64,000 nt of DNA from Pseudooceanicola algae. GTDB lineage: Bacteria; Pseudomonadota; Alphaproteobacteria; Rhodobacterales; Rhodobacteraceae. The stretch spans positions 840,001 to 904,000 of the forward strand of contig NZ_CP060436.1 of the NCBI RefSeq assembly GCF_003590145.2, given 5' to 3'. The number at the start of each line of letters is the position of its first letter. Position 1 is the first letter of the stretch. The position numbers were made by a program, and so were the translations under genes. Under the pieces are notes generated by a model. That model was given only the letters and a program-made list of their open reading frames with translations, was not told the DNA's origin and did no database searches. Below are positions 26,201 through 35,339 of this stretch, in pieces.

Positions 26201-27466
26201 ATGAAGGACACCAACGATATCGCCGCCACCATGCGCGGCATCGGCGAAGCGGCGCGGGCTGCGGCGGCCGAGCTGGCCTTTGCCAGCCAGGAGCGCAAGT
26301 ACGCCGCCCTTGTCGGCGCGGCGGAAACGCTTTGGGCGCGGCGCGAGGCGATCATCGACGCGAATTGCGAAGACATGGCCTATGCCGAGGAAAAGGGGAT
26401 CTCTGCGGCGATGCTCGACCGGCTGATGCTGGACGAACGCCGGGTGCAGGCGATGGTCGATGGCCTGCGCGCCGTGGCCGAACAGAAGGACCCGGTCGGC
26501 GATGTGATGGCGGACTGGGACATGCCTTCGGGGCTGAACATCCGCCGGGTGCGCACGCCGCTTGGCGTTGTCGGTGTCATCTACGAAAGCCGGCCCAACG
26601 TGACGGCGGATGCCGGGGCGCTGTGCCTGAAGTCCGGCAATGCGGTGATCCTGCGTGGCGGCTCTGAAAGCTTTAACAGCGCGCGCCTGATCCACGAATG
26701 TCTCGTCGAAGGTCTGCGCCAGGCTGGTCTGCCCGATGCCGCGATCCAGCTTGTGCCCACCCGTGATCGGGCGGCCGTGTCGGAAATGCTCGGCATGGTC
26801 GAATACATCGACGTGATCGTGCCGCGCGGCGGCAAGGGCCTTGTCGGCCTTGTTCAGCGCGAGGCCCGCGTGCCGGTCTTTGCGCATCTGGAAGGCATCT
26901 GCCACACCTATGTCGGCGCCACGGCCGATCCCGCCATGGCGGTCGAAATCGTGCTGAACGCCAAGACCCGGCGCACCGGGATCTGCGGGTCGATGGAATG
27001 CCTGCTGCTTGACTGGCGCTTCTATACCCAACACGGTCCGCTGATCATCGACGCGCTGCTGAAGGCGGGTGTCGAGGTGCGCGGCGCGGGCGATCTGCAG
27101 AAAATCCCCGGTGTCACGCCTGCCAGCCCGGAGGATTTCGGCAAGGAATTCCTCGACATGATCTGCGCGGCCAAGCTGGTCGACGGTGTCGACGAAGCCA
27201 TCGACCACATTCGCGCTTATGGCTCGCAACATACCGAGGCGATCATTACCGAAGATCAGGCCGCGGCGGACTACTTCTTCCAGCGGCTCGACAGCGCGAT
27301 CCTGATGCACAATGCCTCGACCCAGTTCGCCGACGGCGGGGAATTCGGCATGGGTGCGGAAATCGGCATCGCCACGGGCAAGATGCATGCGCGCGGACCC
27401 GTGGGGGCCGAGCAGCTGACCAGCTTCAAGTACCTGGTCGAAGGCAAGGGTGCCGTCAGGGGCTGA
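26201..27466 (+). CDS. proA: Gamma-glutamyl phosphate reductase
   Basis: 421 residues. Two ATGs in a row (26198 and 26201); the second has GGAG at a better distance. Aldehyde-dehydrogenase-type fold: [30 protein letters not shown], the catalytic cysteine in [15 protein letters not shown], and the C-terminal [21 protein letters not shown]. Reduces glutamyl-5-phosphate to the semialdehyde for proline. Cotranscribed with proB; convergent to chpT. Confidence 0.97.
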   Translation: MKDTNDIAATMRGIGEAARAAAAELAFASQERKYAALVGAAETLWARREAIIDANCEDMAYAEEKGISAAMLDRLMLDERRVQAMVDGLRAVAEQKDPVGDVMADWDMPSGLNIRRVRTPLGVVGVIYESRPNVTADAGALCLKSGNAVILRGGSESFNSARLIHECLVEGLRQAGLPDAAIQLVPTRDRAAVSEMLGMVEYIDVIVPRGGKGLVGLVQREARVPVFAHLEGICHTYVGATADPAMAVEIVLNAKTRRTGICGSMECLLLDWRFYTQHGPLIIDALLKAGVEVRGAGDLQKIPGVTPASPEDFGKEFLDMICAAKLVDGVDEAIDHIRAYGSQHTEAIITEDQAAADYFFQRLDSAILMHNASTQFADGGEFGMGAEIGIATGKMHARGPVGAEQLTSFKYLVEGKGAVRG

Positions 27467-27497
27467 CCCGGACAGGCACCAAAAACCGGGGCCGCCG

Positions 27498-28106
27498 TCA
27501 GAAGCTGACGGTGACGCCCTGGTCAGTCTCGGTAATGCTGATGGTGCCGAAACGTTCGCTGATCAATGCGGGCAGCAAGGCGAATTGCACATGCGCGGGC
27601 ATGACGGTTTCCGTGCCTTCGCCGGTCTTCAGCGTTTCCCAGACCGAGGCCGCAGGGCGCGACAGTTGTGCCGGGCCCGAGACCTCCCAGCCATGGCCGT
27701 CATCTGCGCGGGTGACTGAAATCGTACCGCCCTGGGGCATCGCGCTTTCGAGGCAGAGCAGGGCCAGAAAGACCTCCTGGATATCCGAGCGGTCGAAACT
27801 GCCCTGGGGGGTCCAGTCATAGGTGATCCGGCCATTCTGGCTAAGGTCATCAAGAATCGAACAGACCTCGGGCGGGCCGATCTTCTGACCGTGGCCGGCA
27901 AGGCCGAAGGCAACCCGCAGAAAGCGGATCTTGGCGGAAGCGGCAGAAACGGAATCCGAGATCAGCAGCATTTCCGGGCCGCGGACGGCCCCTTCCAGCG
28001 ACAACAGTTCGATACCGTTTTGAATGGCTCCCACCGGCGAAATAAGGTCGTGGCAGATACGGGACCCTATCAGCGAGGCGAGTAAATGGCTATTCTGCAA
28101 GATCAT
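27498..28106 (-). CDS. chpT: ChpT histidine phosphotransferase of the CtrA phosphorelay
   Basis: 202 residues. The phosphoacceptor His19 lies in GSRICHDLISPVGAIQNGIELL, the ChpT hallmark; a C-terminal pseudo-ATPase-like half follows. ChpT relays phosphate from CckA to CtrA and CpdR, linking cell cycle, motility and gene-transfer-agent control in alphaproteobacteria. Divergent to a DUF3553 gene with only 36 bases between the starts, as found in other Rhodobacteraceae. Confidence 0.93.
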   Translation of the reverse strand: MILQNSHLLASLIGSRICHDLISPVGAIQNGIELLSLEGAVRGPEMLLISDSVSAASAKIRFLRVAFGLAGHGQKIGPPEVCSILDDLSQNGRITYDWTPQGSFDRSDIQEVFLALLCLESAMPQGGTISVTRADDGHGWEVSGPAQLSRPAASVWETLKTGEGTETVMPAHVQFALLPALISERFGTISITETDQGVTVSF

Positions 28107-28142
28107 TGACCTTCAAACCTGTCAGTTGAGTTGGAGTCTATC

Positions 28143-28325
28143 ATGGACGACCTGAATGAACTTTTGGAACCCGGCATGCTTGTCCGGCATCAGTCACATT
28201 TTGATTGGGGGGTGGGCCAGGTACAATCGAACATCAGGGGACGCATTACTGTGAACTTTCCGGAAATGGGCAAGGTTGTCATAGAAGGGTCCCAGGTCGC
28301 ATTGATACCTGTCTTTAACCAATGA
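28143..28325 (+). CDS. DUF3553 small protein
   Basis: 60 residues from ATG 28143 with GGAG upstream; a TTG at 28131 is in frame. Pattern PGMLVRHQSHFDWGVGQVQSNIRGRITVNFPEMGK is that of DUF3553, small beta-rich proteins resembling the end of UvrD/PcrA (Tudor-like) that may contact nucleic acid or protein. Divergent to chpT. Confidence 0.85.
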   Translation: MDDLNELLEPGMLVRHQSHFDWGVGQVQSNIRGRITVNFPEMGKVVIEGSQVALIPVFNQ

Positions 28326-28365
28326 AGCCTGGAATTGGTTTATGAAGAGTTAACACAACCATTGC

Positions 28366-28375
28366 TTGTATACAA
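28366..28375. promoter_or_regulatory. TTGTATACAA palindrome before olsB
   Basis: A perfect 10-base palindrome 142 bases upstream of olsB, in the only sizeable gap (28326-28516) here. GntR-family regulators often bind such sites. No regulator gene is adjacent. Confidence 0.35.
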
Positions 28376-28516
28376 CTTGCCCTTGGGTCAACCATCTCGT
28401 CGCCCATGCTTGCGTCACGGCCGGGCCTCTCTTACAAGGCCCCCAGATTTGGCCAACATGACCCGGGCCCCCCGGTTTGCGATGTTTGTCGTCCCGACAG
28501 GACCGAAATTCTTGCG

Positions 28517-29290
28517 ATGACCCTGCCAATGCCGAAGTTCGAAACACGCATCGCCAAGACCGAAGAAGACCTGCAGGCGGCGCAGCATCTGCGCTATGAA
28601 GTTTTCATCCGTGAATTGGGCGGCACCGGCGAGATGGTCGATCACGCCGCCGGGCTTGAGCGGGATCGTTTCGATCCGCATTTCGACCATCTGCTGCTGC
28701 TCGACAATGCCCGGCCCGGCGCCCTGCGGGACCGGGTTGTGGGCGTCTATCGCCTGCTGCCGGACAGCCGGGCGGCGGCCCTCGGACAGTATTACAGCGA
28801 AGATGAATATGATCTGAGCGTGCTGAAATCCTCAGGCCGGCGGTTGCTGGAACTGGGACGGTCCTGCCTGCATGCCGATTATCGCGGTGGCGAGGCGATG
28901 GTGGTCATGTGGCAGGCGCTGTCGGCCTATATCGAAGAACGCGGGATCGAGGTGCTGTTCGGCGTGGCCTCGTTCCATGGTACGGATATCGACGCGCTGG
29001 CCGGGCCGCTGTCGCTGCTGCACGCCCGCCACCTCGCACCCGAGGACATCCGCACCCGGGCCCAACCGGCAGCCTTTCAGCCGATGGACCTGATTGCCGA
29101 GGATCAAATCGACCGGGTCGCGGCCATGCGGGCGGTGCCGGCCCTGATCAAGGGCTACCTCAAGCTGGGCGGTTTCGTGGGCGAGGGGGCCTTTGTCGAC
29201 CATGCTTTCAATACGATCGACATCTGCCTTGTCCTCGACCTCTCCCGACTGAACGAAAAGCAAAGCCGGCTTTACACGCGCGGAGGGTGA
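28517..29290 (+). CDS. olsB: Ornithine-acyl-ACP N-acyltransferase OlsB
   Basis: 257 residues from ATG 28517 (MTLPMPKFETRIAKTEEDLQ). GNAT-like OlsB pattern: LRYEVFIRELGG, LLELGRSCLHADYRGG, and LIKGYLKLGGFVGEGAFVDHAFNTIDICLVLD. OlsB adds a 3-hydroxyacyl chain to ornithine to make lyso-ornithine lipid, a phosphorus-free membrane lipid that rises under phosphate limitation. olsA begins 8 bases after the stop. No Pho box was recognised in the leader. Confidence 0.93.
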   Translation: MTLPMPKFETRIAKTEEDLQAAQHLRYEVFIRELGGTGEMVDHAAGLERDRFDPHFDHLLLLDNARPGALRDRVVGVYRLLPDSRAAALGQYYSEDEYDLSVLKSSGRRLLELGRSCLHADYRGGEAMVVMWQALSAYIEERGIEVLFGVASFHGTDIDALAGPLSLLHARHLAPEDIRTRAQPAAFQPMDLIAEDQIDRVAAMRAVPALIKGYLKLGGFVGEGAFVDHAFNTIDICLVLDLSRLNEKQSRLYTRGG

Positions 29291-29298
29291 GCGGTCGT

Positions 29299-30135
29299 AT
29301 GAGCGATACCTGGCATTCCGAACAGACCCCGCCCGAACCACGGCTCGGCCCCGGCCACTGGGTCCGGTTTGCATTCCGCGCGCTGTTGCTGGTGATCTTC
29401 ATCCTGCCGGGGTTGGCGCTGATCCTGGTGATCCGCCTCTTTGAAAAGCCGCTTTGCGGGCTGCGCCGGCCGGTTTCGGGCCGCGTGCAGCAGCTGTTCG
29501 GCCGCTATGCGCTATGGGTGGCGCGAATCCCGCTGCGGGTCACGGGCCGCCCGATGACCGGACCGGGGGCCTTTGTCGCCAACCATTCCACCTGGCTTGA
29601 TATTTTCAGCCTTGCCGCGCCGGTCCGCCTGATTTTCGTTGCGAAATCCGAGGTCGCCGCCTGGCCCGGAGTCGGCCCGCTGGCGCGGATCTGCGGCACG
29701 ATCTTCATCCGCCGCCACCGGCGCGAGGCGCGGGTCCAGCAAGGCGTGCTGACGGCCCGTTTCAAGGCCGGGCAGAGGCTGCTGTTCTTTCCCGAGGGTA
29801 CCTCGACCGACGGGCGCCGGGTGTTGGCGTTCAAATCGACGCTCTTTGCCTCGTTCCTGACGCAGGACCTGCGGGACCTTCTGCATATCCAGCCGGTCAC
29901 GGTAATCTACCGCGCCCCGGCCGGGCAGGATCGGTTGTTCTACGGCTGGTGGGGCGACATGAGTTTCGCCGGCAACCTGGTCAAGGTCTTCGGTGCGCGC
30001 CGCCAGGGCAGTGTCGAGGTGATCTATCACGACCCGCTGAAGGTTGCCGATTTCAACGACCGCAAATCCCTGGCGCTGGCCTGCGAACAGGCCGTGCGCG
30101 GCGGGATGCCCTGGGACTGGCAGCGCAGTGACTAG
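29299..30135 (+). CDS. olsA: Lyso-ornithine lipid O-acyltransferase OlsA
   Basis: 278 residues from ATG 29299. One N-terminal membrane segment (LLLVIFILPGLALILVIRL), then the PlsC acyltransferase motifs NHSTWLD (HX4D), FIRRHRREARVQ, and FFPEGTSTDG. It acylates the 3-hydroxy group of lyso-ornithine lipid, finishing ornithine lipid synthesis started by OlsB. Convergent with the ThiE-like gene; only 3 bases between the stops. Confidence 0.92.
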   Translation: MSDTWHSEQTPPEPRLGPGHWVRFAFRALLLVIFILPGLALILVIRLFEKPLCGLRRPVSGRVQQLFGRYALWVARIPLRVTGRPMTGPGAFVANHSTWLDIFSLAAPVRLIFVAKSEVAAWPGVGPLARICGTIFIRRHRREARVQQGVLTARFKAGQRLLFFPEGTSTDGRRVLAFKSTLFASFLTQDLRDLLHIQPVTVIYRAPAGQDRLFYGWWGDMSFAGNLVKVFGARRQGSVEVIYHDPLKVADFNDRKSLALACEQAVRGGMPWDWQRSD

Positions 30136-30138
30136 GCG

Positions 30139-30759
30139 TCAGCGAAGTGCAGCCGTCAGTGCGGTAAAGGCTGCGATGGCGTCGTCCTGCGACCAGATCT
30201 CTTCTCCGATGCCGAAGAAATCGGTGAGCGGGGCAAGTCGGGTCACGGTTTCAGCGTCCAGACCACCTTCGGCGACCACCGGAAGCTCGATCATCTGGGA
30301 CCACCATTCAAACAATTCGTCCTCGGCGATGCCGCCATCGGCCAGGGCGGTTTCGGTGACCGGACCAAAGCTGATGTAATCGCAGCCCGCTTCGCCGGCG
30401 CTCATGCCTTCGTGGCTGGAATTGCCGCAGAAGGCCCCGACGATCGCGTCGGCGCCAAGCGCCTTGCGTGCCTTGCGGACCGAACGTGCGCCGTCTTCCA
30501 GATGCACCCCGTCCAGGCCAAGACGTTCGGCCAGCAGGATATGCCGGTCGATCACCAGCGCCACGTCGCGGGCATGGGTCACCTCGCGCAGGGCATCGGC
30601 GGCCCGGCACAGGCGGTCTTCGTCATGGGTGGCCAGGGCCAGGCGCACGCAGGCGACCTCGTGCTGGTCCAGAACGGCTGCCAGCCGGTCGGGAAAGACC
30701 ATCAGGTCAAACTCGGGCGGAGAAATCAGGTAGATCTGCGGCTGCTCGTCCTGGGACAT
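30139..30759 (-). CDS. ThiE/TenI-like thiamine phosphate synthase family protein
   Basis: 206 residues from ATG 30759 with GAGG upstream. TIM-barrel ThiE fold: LDGVHLEDGARSVRKARKALG, AFCGNSSHEGMSAGEAGCDYISFGPV, and VVAEGGL. The canonical ThiE residues are only partly recognisable, so it could be a true ThiE, a TenI-type thiazole tautomerase, or a divergent relative. No thi neighbours. Confidence 0.8.
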   Translation of the reverse strand: MSQDEQPQIYLISPPEFDLMVFPDRLAAVLDQHEVACVRLALATHDEDRLCRAADALREVTHARDVALVIDRHILLAERLGLDGVHLEDGARSVRKARKALGADAIVGAFCGNSSHEGMSAGEAGCDYISFGPVTETALADGGIAEDELFEWWSQMIELPVVAEGGLDAETVTRLAPLTDFFGIGEEIWSQDDAIAAFTALTAALR

Positions 30760-30902
30760 CGGGAACCTCTTGAATTTGGGCCGCTATAGCGTGGAACGGG
30801 CGCGGTGGCAAAGGGATTGCGGCATGGCGCGCAAGGGGCGGCCGGGGCAGGCGGCTGCGCCCGCCCCTCGACTATTGCGCCGCGCTTGGCTAAGGGAGCC
30901 TC

Positions 30903-31667
30903 ATGCAAAATGAGGTCCCCATGTCGCAGCCCGCGTCGCAACCCGCCTTCGTCCTGATCCGCCCCCAGATGGGTGAAAACATCGGTGGCGCAGCCCGTGC
31001 CATGTGGAATTTCGGTCTGGACCGGATGCGCATCGTCGCGCCGCGCGACGGCTGGCCGAACCCCAAGGCCGTTGCGATGGCCTCGGGCGCAGGGCGGCTG
31101 TTGGATGAGGCGGGGCTGTACGAGGATACCCGTGCCGCCCTAGGCGATTGCACCTATGTCTTTGCCACCACCGCCCGGTCGCGCGGGCTGACCAAGCCGG
31201 TGGTCACCCCGGAACGCGCGATGGAGATCGCGCGCGAAAAGATCGCCGCCGGGGAAAAGGTGGCCGTGCTGTTCGGCCCCGAACGCGCAGGCCTTGAAAA
31301 CGACGACATCGCGCGGGCCAATGCCATCATCAACGTGCCGGTGAACCCGGAGTTCGCCTCGCTCAACCTGGCGCAATGCGTGTTGCTGACCGCCTATGAA
31401 TGGCGCCGCCAAACGGTCGACGTCGCGCCAGAGCGCGTCGAACTGGCCGGCTCCGACTGGGCCAGCCAGATCGAGATCGAGAAGCTGGCCGATCACTACG
31501 AGGAACGGCTGGATACCGCGGGCTTCTTCTTTCCCGAGATCAAGGCGCCGGGGATGAAGCTGAACCTGCGCAACCTCTGGTCCCGGATGCCCCTGACCCG
31601 CTCGGACGTGCAGATGCTGCATGGCGTCCTGCGTCAGATGGTCCGGTGGAAAGAACGCGGCGACTGA
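30903..31667 (+). CDS. SpoU/TrmJ-type RNA 2'-O-methyltransferase
   Basis: 254 residues from ATG 30903 (GGGAG upstream); an ATG at 30921 has its own GAGG and is equally plausible. SPOUT motifs: RPQMGENIGGAARAMWNFGL, VLFGPERAGLEND, and NVPVNPEFASLNLAQCVLLTAYEWRR. TrmJ methylates the ribose of tRNA position 32; the alphaproteobacterial form has a C-terminal helical dimerisation tail, as here. ctaA follows 54 bases later. Confidence 0.88.
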   Translation: MQNEVPMSQPASQPAFVLIRPQMGENIGGAARAMWNFGLDRMRIVAPRDGWPNPKAVAMASGAGRLLDEAGLYEDTRAALGDCTYVFATTARSRGLTKPVVTPERAMEIAREKIAAGEKVAVLFGPERAGLENDDIARANAIINVPVNPEFASLNLAQCVLLTAYEWRRQTVDVAPERVELAGSDWASQIEIEKLADHYEERLDTAGFFFPEIKAPGMKLNLRNLWSRMPLTRSDVQMLHGVLRQMVRWKERGD

Positions 31668-31721
31668 CTTGCCCCTGACAGCGGCGGGGCCTAGTGTCCG
31701 CCTGCTATCAGGAGACCGGAC

Positions 31722-32855
31722 ATGAGCCAGAAACGCAGCATCTTCGAAGAGGTCGATGCCACGCAGAAACCCGAGATCCGCACAGGCGTGATCGACGGCA
31801 GTCGTCGGGGCGCGCGCGGCGCGGTGCGGATCTGGCTGATCCTGCTGTTCGTCATGGTCGTGGCCATGATCACCGTCGGCGGTCTGACCCGGCTGACGGA
31901 TTCCGGCCTGTCGATCACCGAATGGAAACCGATCGAGGGCGCCTTGCCACCGATGAACGCCGCCGACTGGCAGGCGGAGTTCGACGCCTATCAGCAGATC
32001 CCGGAATTCACCGAACAGAACGCCTGGATGGCGCTTGGCGATTTCAAGCAGATCTACTGGTGGGAATGGAGCCATCGCAACCTTGGCCGCGCCATCGGGC
32101 TGGTCTGGGCGCTTGGCTTCTTCGGGTTCCTCGTCGCCGGTAAGATCCCGCCCGGCTGGAAGGGACGCCTGTTCGGCATCGGAGTTCTTGGCGGGGCACA
32201 GGGGGCCATCGGGTGGTGGATGGTGTCTTCGGGACTTGGGGCCGGGATGCTGGACGTTGCCTCCTACAGGCTGGCGGTACACCTCGGGCTTGCCTTCGTG
32301 ATCCTCGGCTATATTGCCTGGTACACCTTTCTGCTGGGGCGCAACGAACGCGACCTGTTGCAGGCGCGCCGGTCGCGCGAGCGCAAGCAATTCGGCCTGG
32401 CCACCGGCTGGATGCACTTTGCCTTTCTGCAGATCCTGATCGGCGCGCTTGTCGCCGGGATTGACGCGGGGCGCAGCTTTACCGATTGGCCCACCATGGG
32501 GGGGCAGTTCCTGCCGCCCTATGCCTTCGACATCACGCCGGTCTGGCGTAATTTTCTGGAAAATCCGGGCCTTGTGCAATTCATCCACCGCATGACCGGT
32601 TATCTGCTGTTCGCCTTCGGCACCGTTGCCTTCCTTCGGGGGCGCAAGTCGGCCAATGTCACGACCCGACGGGCCTTTACCGTCGCCTGGCTGGTGCTGA
32701 TCTGTCAGGTTGTCCTGGGGATCTTTACCGTGTTGACCGCGGCCTTCTGGCATGTCGCCATCACGCATCAGCTGGTGGCCGTGCTGCTTTGGGTGCTGAT
32801 CCTGCGGGCCCGTTTCGCCGCCGCCTATCCAACTGTCACCAGCGTCAGGGGCTGA
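31722..32855 (+). CDS. ctaA: Heme A synthase CtaA (COX15 family)
   Basis: 377 residues; eight hydrophobic helices. Start MSQKRSIFEEVD with AGGAGA before it. Motifs: GGLTRLTDSGLSITEWKP, the EWSHR histidine, LAVHLGLAF, and the second-half histidines IHRMTGYLL and HQLVA. It oxidises heme O to heme A for the aa3 oxidase. No cox genes adjoin. It is 4 bases from the carboxypeptidase gene downstream. Confidence 0.94.
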   Translation: MSQKRSIFEEVDATQKPEIRTGVIDGSRRGARGAVRIWLILLFVMVVAMITVGGLTRLTDSGLSITEWKPIEGALPPMNAADWQAEFDAYQQIPEFTEQNAWMALGDFKQIYWWEWSHRNLGRAIGLVWALGFFGFLVAGKIPPGWKGRLFGIGVLGGAQGAIGWWMVSSGLGAGMLDVASYRLAVHLGLAFVILGYIAWYTFLLGRNERDLLQARRSRERKQFGLATGWMHFAFLQILIGALVAGIDAGRSFTDWPTMGGQFLPPYAFDITPVWRNFLENPGLVQFIHRMTGYLLFAFGTVAFLRGRKSANVTTRRAFTVAWLVLICQVVLGIFTVLTAAFWHVAITHQLVAVLLWVLILRARFAAAYPTVTSVRG

Positions 32856-32858
32856 CAC

Positions 32859-34334
32859 ATGACCGCTTTGCAAGACCTTCTCGCCTTCCAGACCGAAACC
32901 GAGGCGCTTGGCCAGATCGCCGGGCGGCTTGGCTGGGATCAGGAAACCATGATGCCGCGCGGTGCCGCCGCACAGCGGGGCGATGAAATGGCGGCCATTG
33001 AATCCGTCCTGCATGCGCGCCGCACCGATCCGCGGATCGGGGACTGGCTGGCGGCCTGTGACGGTGAAACCCTGTCGCAGGTGGATGCCGCCAAGCTGCG
33101 TCATATTCGCCGCAGCTATGACCGGTCCTGCAAGGTGCCGGGCGATCTGGCCGCCGAATTGGCCCGCGTCACCTCGGTCAGTCAGGGCGCCTGGGCCGAG
33201 GCACGGGAGCGCGACGATTTCGCCGCCTTCGCGCCGGTTCTGGCCCGTGTCGTGGCCCTGCGTCAGCAGGAAGGTCAGGCGCTGGCAGATGGCGGGTCGA
33301 CCTATGACGCGCTGTTGCAGGACTACGAACCTGGCGCCAGCGCGGCGCAACTGGAGGCAATGTTTGGCGAAATGCGGCCCCGGCTGGTGGACCTGCGCGG
33401 CAAGGTTCTGGAAAAACCGACGCCGAAAGGGCTGGCGGGCACCTTTGGTGAGGCCGAGCAACTGGCGCTGGCCAGCAAGCTGGCGCTGACCTTCGGCTAT
33501 GACCTGAGCCGGGGACGCATCGACAAGGCCGTGCACCCGTTTTCCAGCGGCTCGGGCAGTGATGTGCGCATCACCACCCGGACCAGCCCGACCGATCCGT
33601 TCAACTGTTTCTATTCGACGATCCATGAGGTCGGCCATGCCTGCTACGAACAGAACATCGACGCGGGCTTTGCGCTGACGCCGCTGGGGCAGGGTGTCTC
33701 GATGGGGGTGCACGAAAGCCAGAGCCGGATCTACGAGAACCAGCTTGGCCGTTCAAGGGCCTTTACCGGCTGGCTTTCTGCCCGGATGCAGGAGGTCTTC
33801 GGCGACCTTGGCCTGCCGGATGCAGAGGCCTTCTATGCCGCCGTGAACCGCGTCCAGAAGGATTTCATCCGCACCGAAGCGGACGAACTGCAATACAATC
33901 TGCACATCATGCTGCGTTTCGATCTGGAACGGGCGCTGATCTCGGGCGATCTGCCGGTGGCTGATCTGGAGGGCGCCTGGAACGACCGTTTCCGTGCCGA
34001 CTTCGGCTATGAGGTGCCAAAGCCGTCGCTTGGTTGTCTGCAGGACGTGCATTGGTCCATCGGGCTGTTCGGCTATTTCGCGACCTATTCGTTAGGCAAC
34101 GTCTATGCCGGCTGTCTGGCCGAAGCGCTGCGCCGCGACGTGCCCGACCTCGACGCCGCCCTGGCCGAGGGCAATACCGTCCCCGCGACCGCCTGGCTGG
34201 GCGAAAAGGTGCAGCGCCACGGTGGGCTTTACGAGCCGCGCGAAACCATCACCCTGGCCTGTGGTCAGGCGCCGAACGCGGGTCCGCTGCTGGACTACAT
34301 CGAAACGAAGTTCTCGGATCTCTACGACCTGTGA
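32859..34334 (+). CDS. M32 family carboxypeptidase Taq
   Basis: 491 residues, usual for family M32. Zinc site TIHEVGHACYEQN (HEVGH) near 260, with the third ligand Glu in GVHESQSRIYENQLGRS. WDQETMMPRGAAAQRG is present near the start. Cytoplasmic metallocarboxypeptidase removing C-terminal residues, broad specificity. Starts 4 bases after ctaA, so likely cotranscribed. Confidence 0.93.
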   Translation: MTALQDLLAFQTETEALGQIAGRLGWDQETMMPRGAAAQRGDEMAAIESVLHARRTDPRIGDWLAACDGETLSQVDAAKLRHIRRSYDRSCKVPGDLAAELARVTSVSQGAWAEARERDDFAAFAPVLARVVALRQQEGQALADGGSTYDALLQDYEPGASAAQLEAMFGEMRPRLVDLRGKVLEKPTPKGLAGTFGEAEQLALASKLALTFGYDLSRGRIDKAVHPFSSGSGSDVRITTRTSPTDPFNCFYSTIHEVGHACYEQNIDAGFALTPLGQGVSMGVHESQSRIYENQLGRSRAFTGWLSARMQEVFGDLGLPDAEAFYAAVNRVQKDFIRTEADELQYNLHIMLRFDLERALISGDLPVADLEGAWNDRFRADFGYEVPKPSLGCLQDVHWSIGLFGYFATYSLGNVYAGCLAEALRRDVPDLDAALAEGNTVPATAWLGEKVQRHGGLYEPRETITLACGQAPNAGPLLDYIETKFSDLYDL

Positions 34335-34340
34335 TATCCC

Positions 34341-34371
34341 GCCCCGCATCTGTTGCGGGGCCGGCGCTTTC
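34341..34371. terminator. Stem-loop terminator between M32 gene and barrel-like gene
   Basis: GCCCCGCA (34341-34348) and TGCGGGGC (34354-34361), an 8-bp perfect stem with 5-base loop, then CGGCGCTTTCC. It sits in the 52-base convergent gap and could serve both directions, although the T run is short. Confidence 0.5.
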
Positions 34372-34386
34372 CAGTCAAACGAAGAT

Positions 34387-35097
34387 CTAGTAGCCGGGAT
34401 AGCGGGCAAAGGTCTCGCGCCGCCCGAAGGGCACGCCGCGTCCGAAGGTGATGCTGGCCGCTACGCCAAAGATCGTTTCGTTCTGATCCGTCTGACCGAT
34501 GGAACCGCTGATTGCGATGCCATCTGCCACCTCGATCCGGGTGCCGATGTAGGCATAGCTGCGCTCAAGCGGCGCGCCGCTGTCATAGGTTCCCCCGGCC
34601 TGCATTTGCAGGACGGATGACAAGGGTACGGTCAGATCGCCGCCGATACGAAAGCCCGTGGACGAGGCGCTGATGTCGTCCCGCATTGCCACGAACCCTT
34701 CCAGATTGAGGCCGGGCGTCGCAAAGGCCATCTCAGCGCCGTAGAAGTAGGAATTTCCCGGTCGCCGGTCTTCGGAGGTCAGGAAAAGACCATAGGCCAG
34801 GTCGCCCGCGGGTTCGACATAGGCATGCAAGGTGCCCGCGGCCGAGGTGGACTCGAAATCCTCGTGCTTGCCGACACCAAGGTCGAACTGCAGACCGAAA
34901 TCGTTCCAGACGTGACCCGCGAAGGCCGATTCAAACTGCTTGGTGTTGATCCCGGTGTCGAAGTCATGACTTATCTCAAGTTTCAGGACCGCATTGGCCA
35001 CCGGCTCTGCCAGGGACGGAAGAGGGCTGAAAGCGAGCACTGCGGTAAGGGCCAGGGCGACACGAGAAAAAGTATTTATAAACAGGGATTTGATCAT
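34387..35097 (-). CDS. Exported outer-membrane-barrel-like protein, unknown function
   Basis: 236 residues from ATG 35097; an in-frame GTG at 35118 is less likely. Signal peptide with hydrophobic core RVALALTAVLAFSPLPSLA, cleavage after SLA. The mature part is rich in alternating polar/hydrophobic strands with aromatic girdles (FGLQFDLGVG, LAYGLFLTSEDR, TGFRIGGDLTVP) and ends in Tyr. This resembles small outer-membrane beta barrels. I do not recognise a named family. The LysR gene upstream on the same strand is a possible regulator. Confidence 0.7.
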   Translation of the reverse strand: MIKSLFINTFSRVALALTAVLAFSPLPSLAEPVANAVLKLEISHDFDTGINTKQFESAFAGHVWNDFGLQFDLGVGKHEDFESTSAAGTLHAYVEPAGDLAYGLFLTSEDRRPGNSYFYGAEMAFATPGLNLEGFVAMRDDISASSTGFRIGGDLTVPLSSVLQMQAGGTYDSGAPLERSYAYIGTRIEVADGIAISGSIGQTDQNETIFGVAASITFGRGVPFGRRETFARYPGY

Positions 35098-35339
35098 TCG
35101 GGGATCCAGAATTGGCACGCCCGAAATGGGGCATGCCCAGCCGGGGTATTGCTGATGTAGACATCCCCTTGGTATCTCAGTTCGGCGGATTTTCGCCAGA
35201 CATTTGTTAACTCAACAGCGAGGACGCGCTTAAAGTTCTGGATTTGTGGCAAAATGGCTCATTTCAATGGGCCTTTTCCCGCAGCGCGAAGAGCCGAAGC
35301 GCCGGGCACAAGTATGGCGACAGTCCGACTGGCGCGGCC

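Noticed and set aside
31140-33713. 857-codon minus-strand frame opposite the SpoU methyltransferase, ctaA and M32 genes
   Set aside because: Spans three well-supported plus-strand genes and their gaps; composition artefact.
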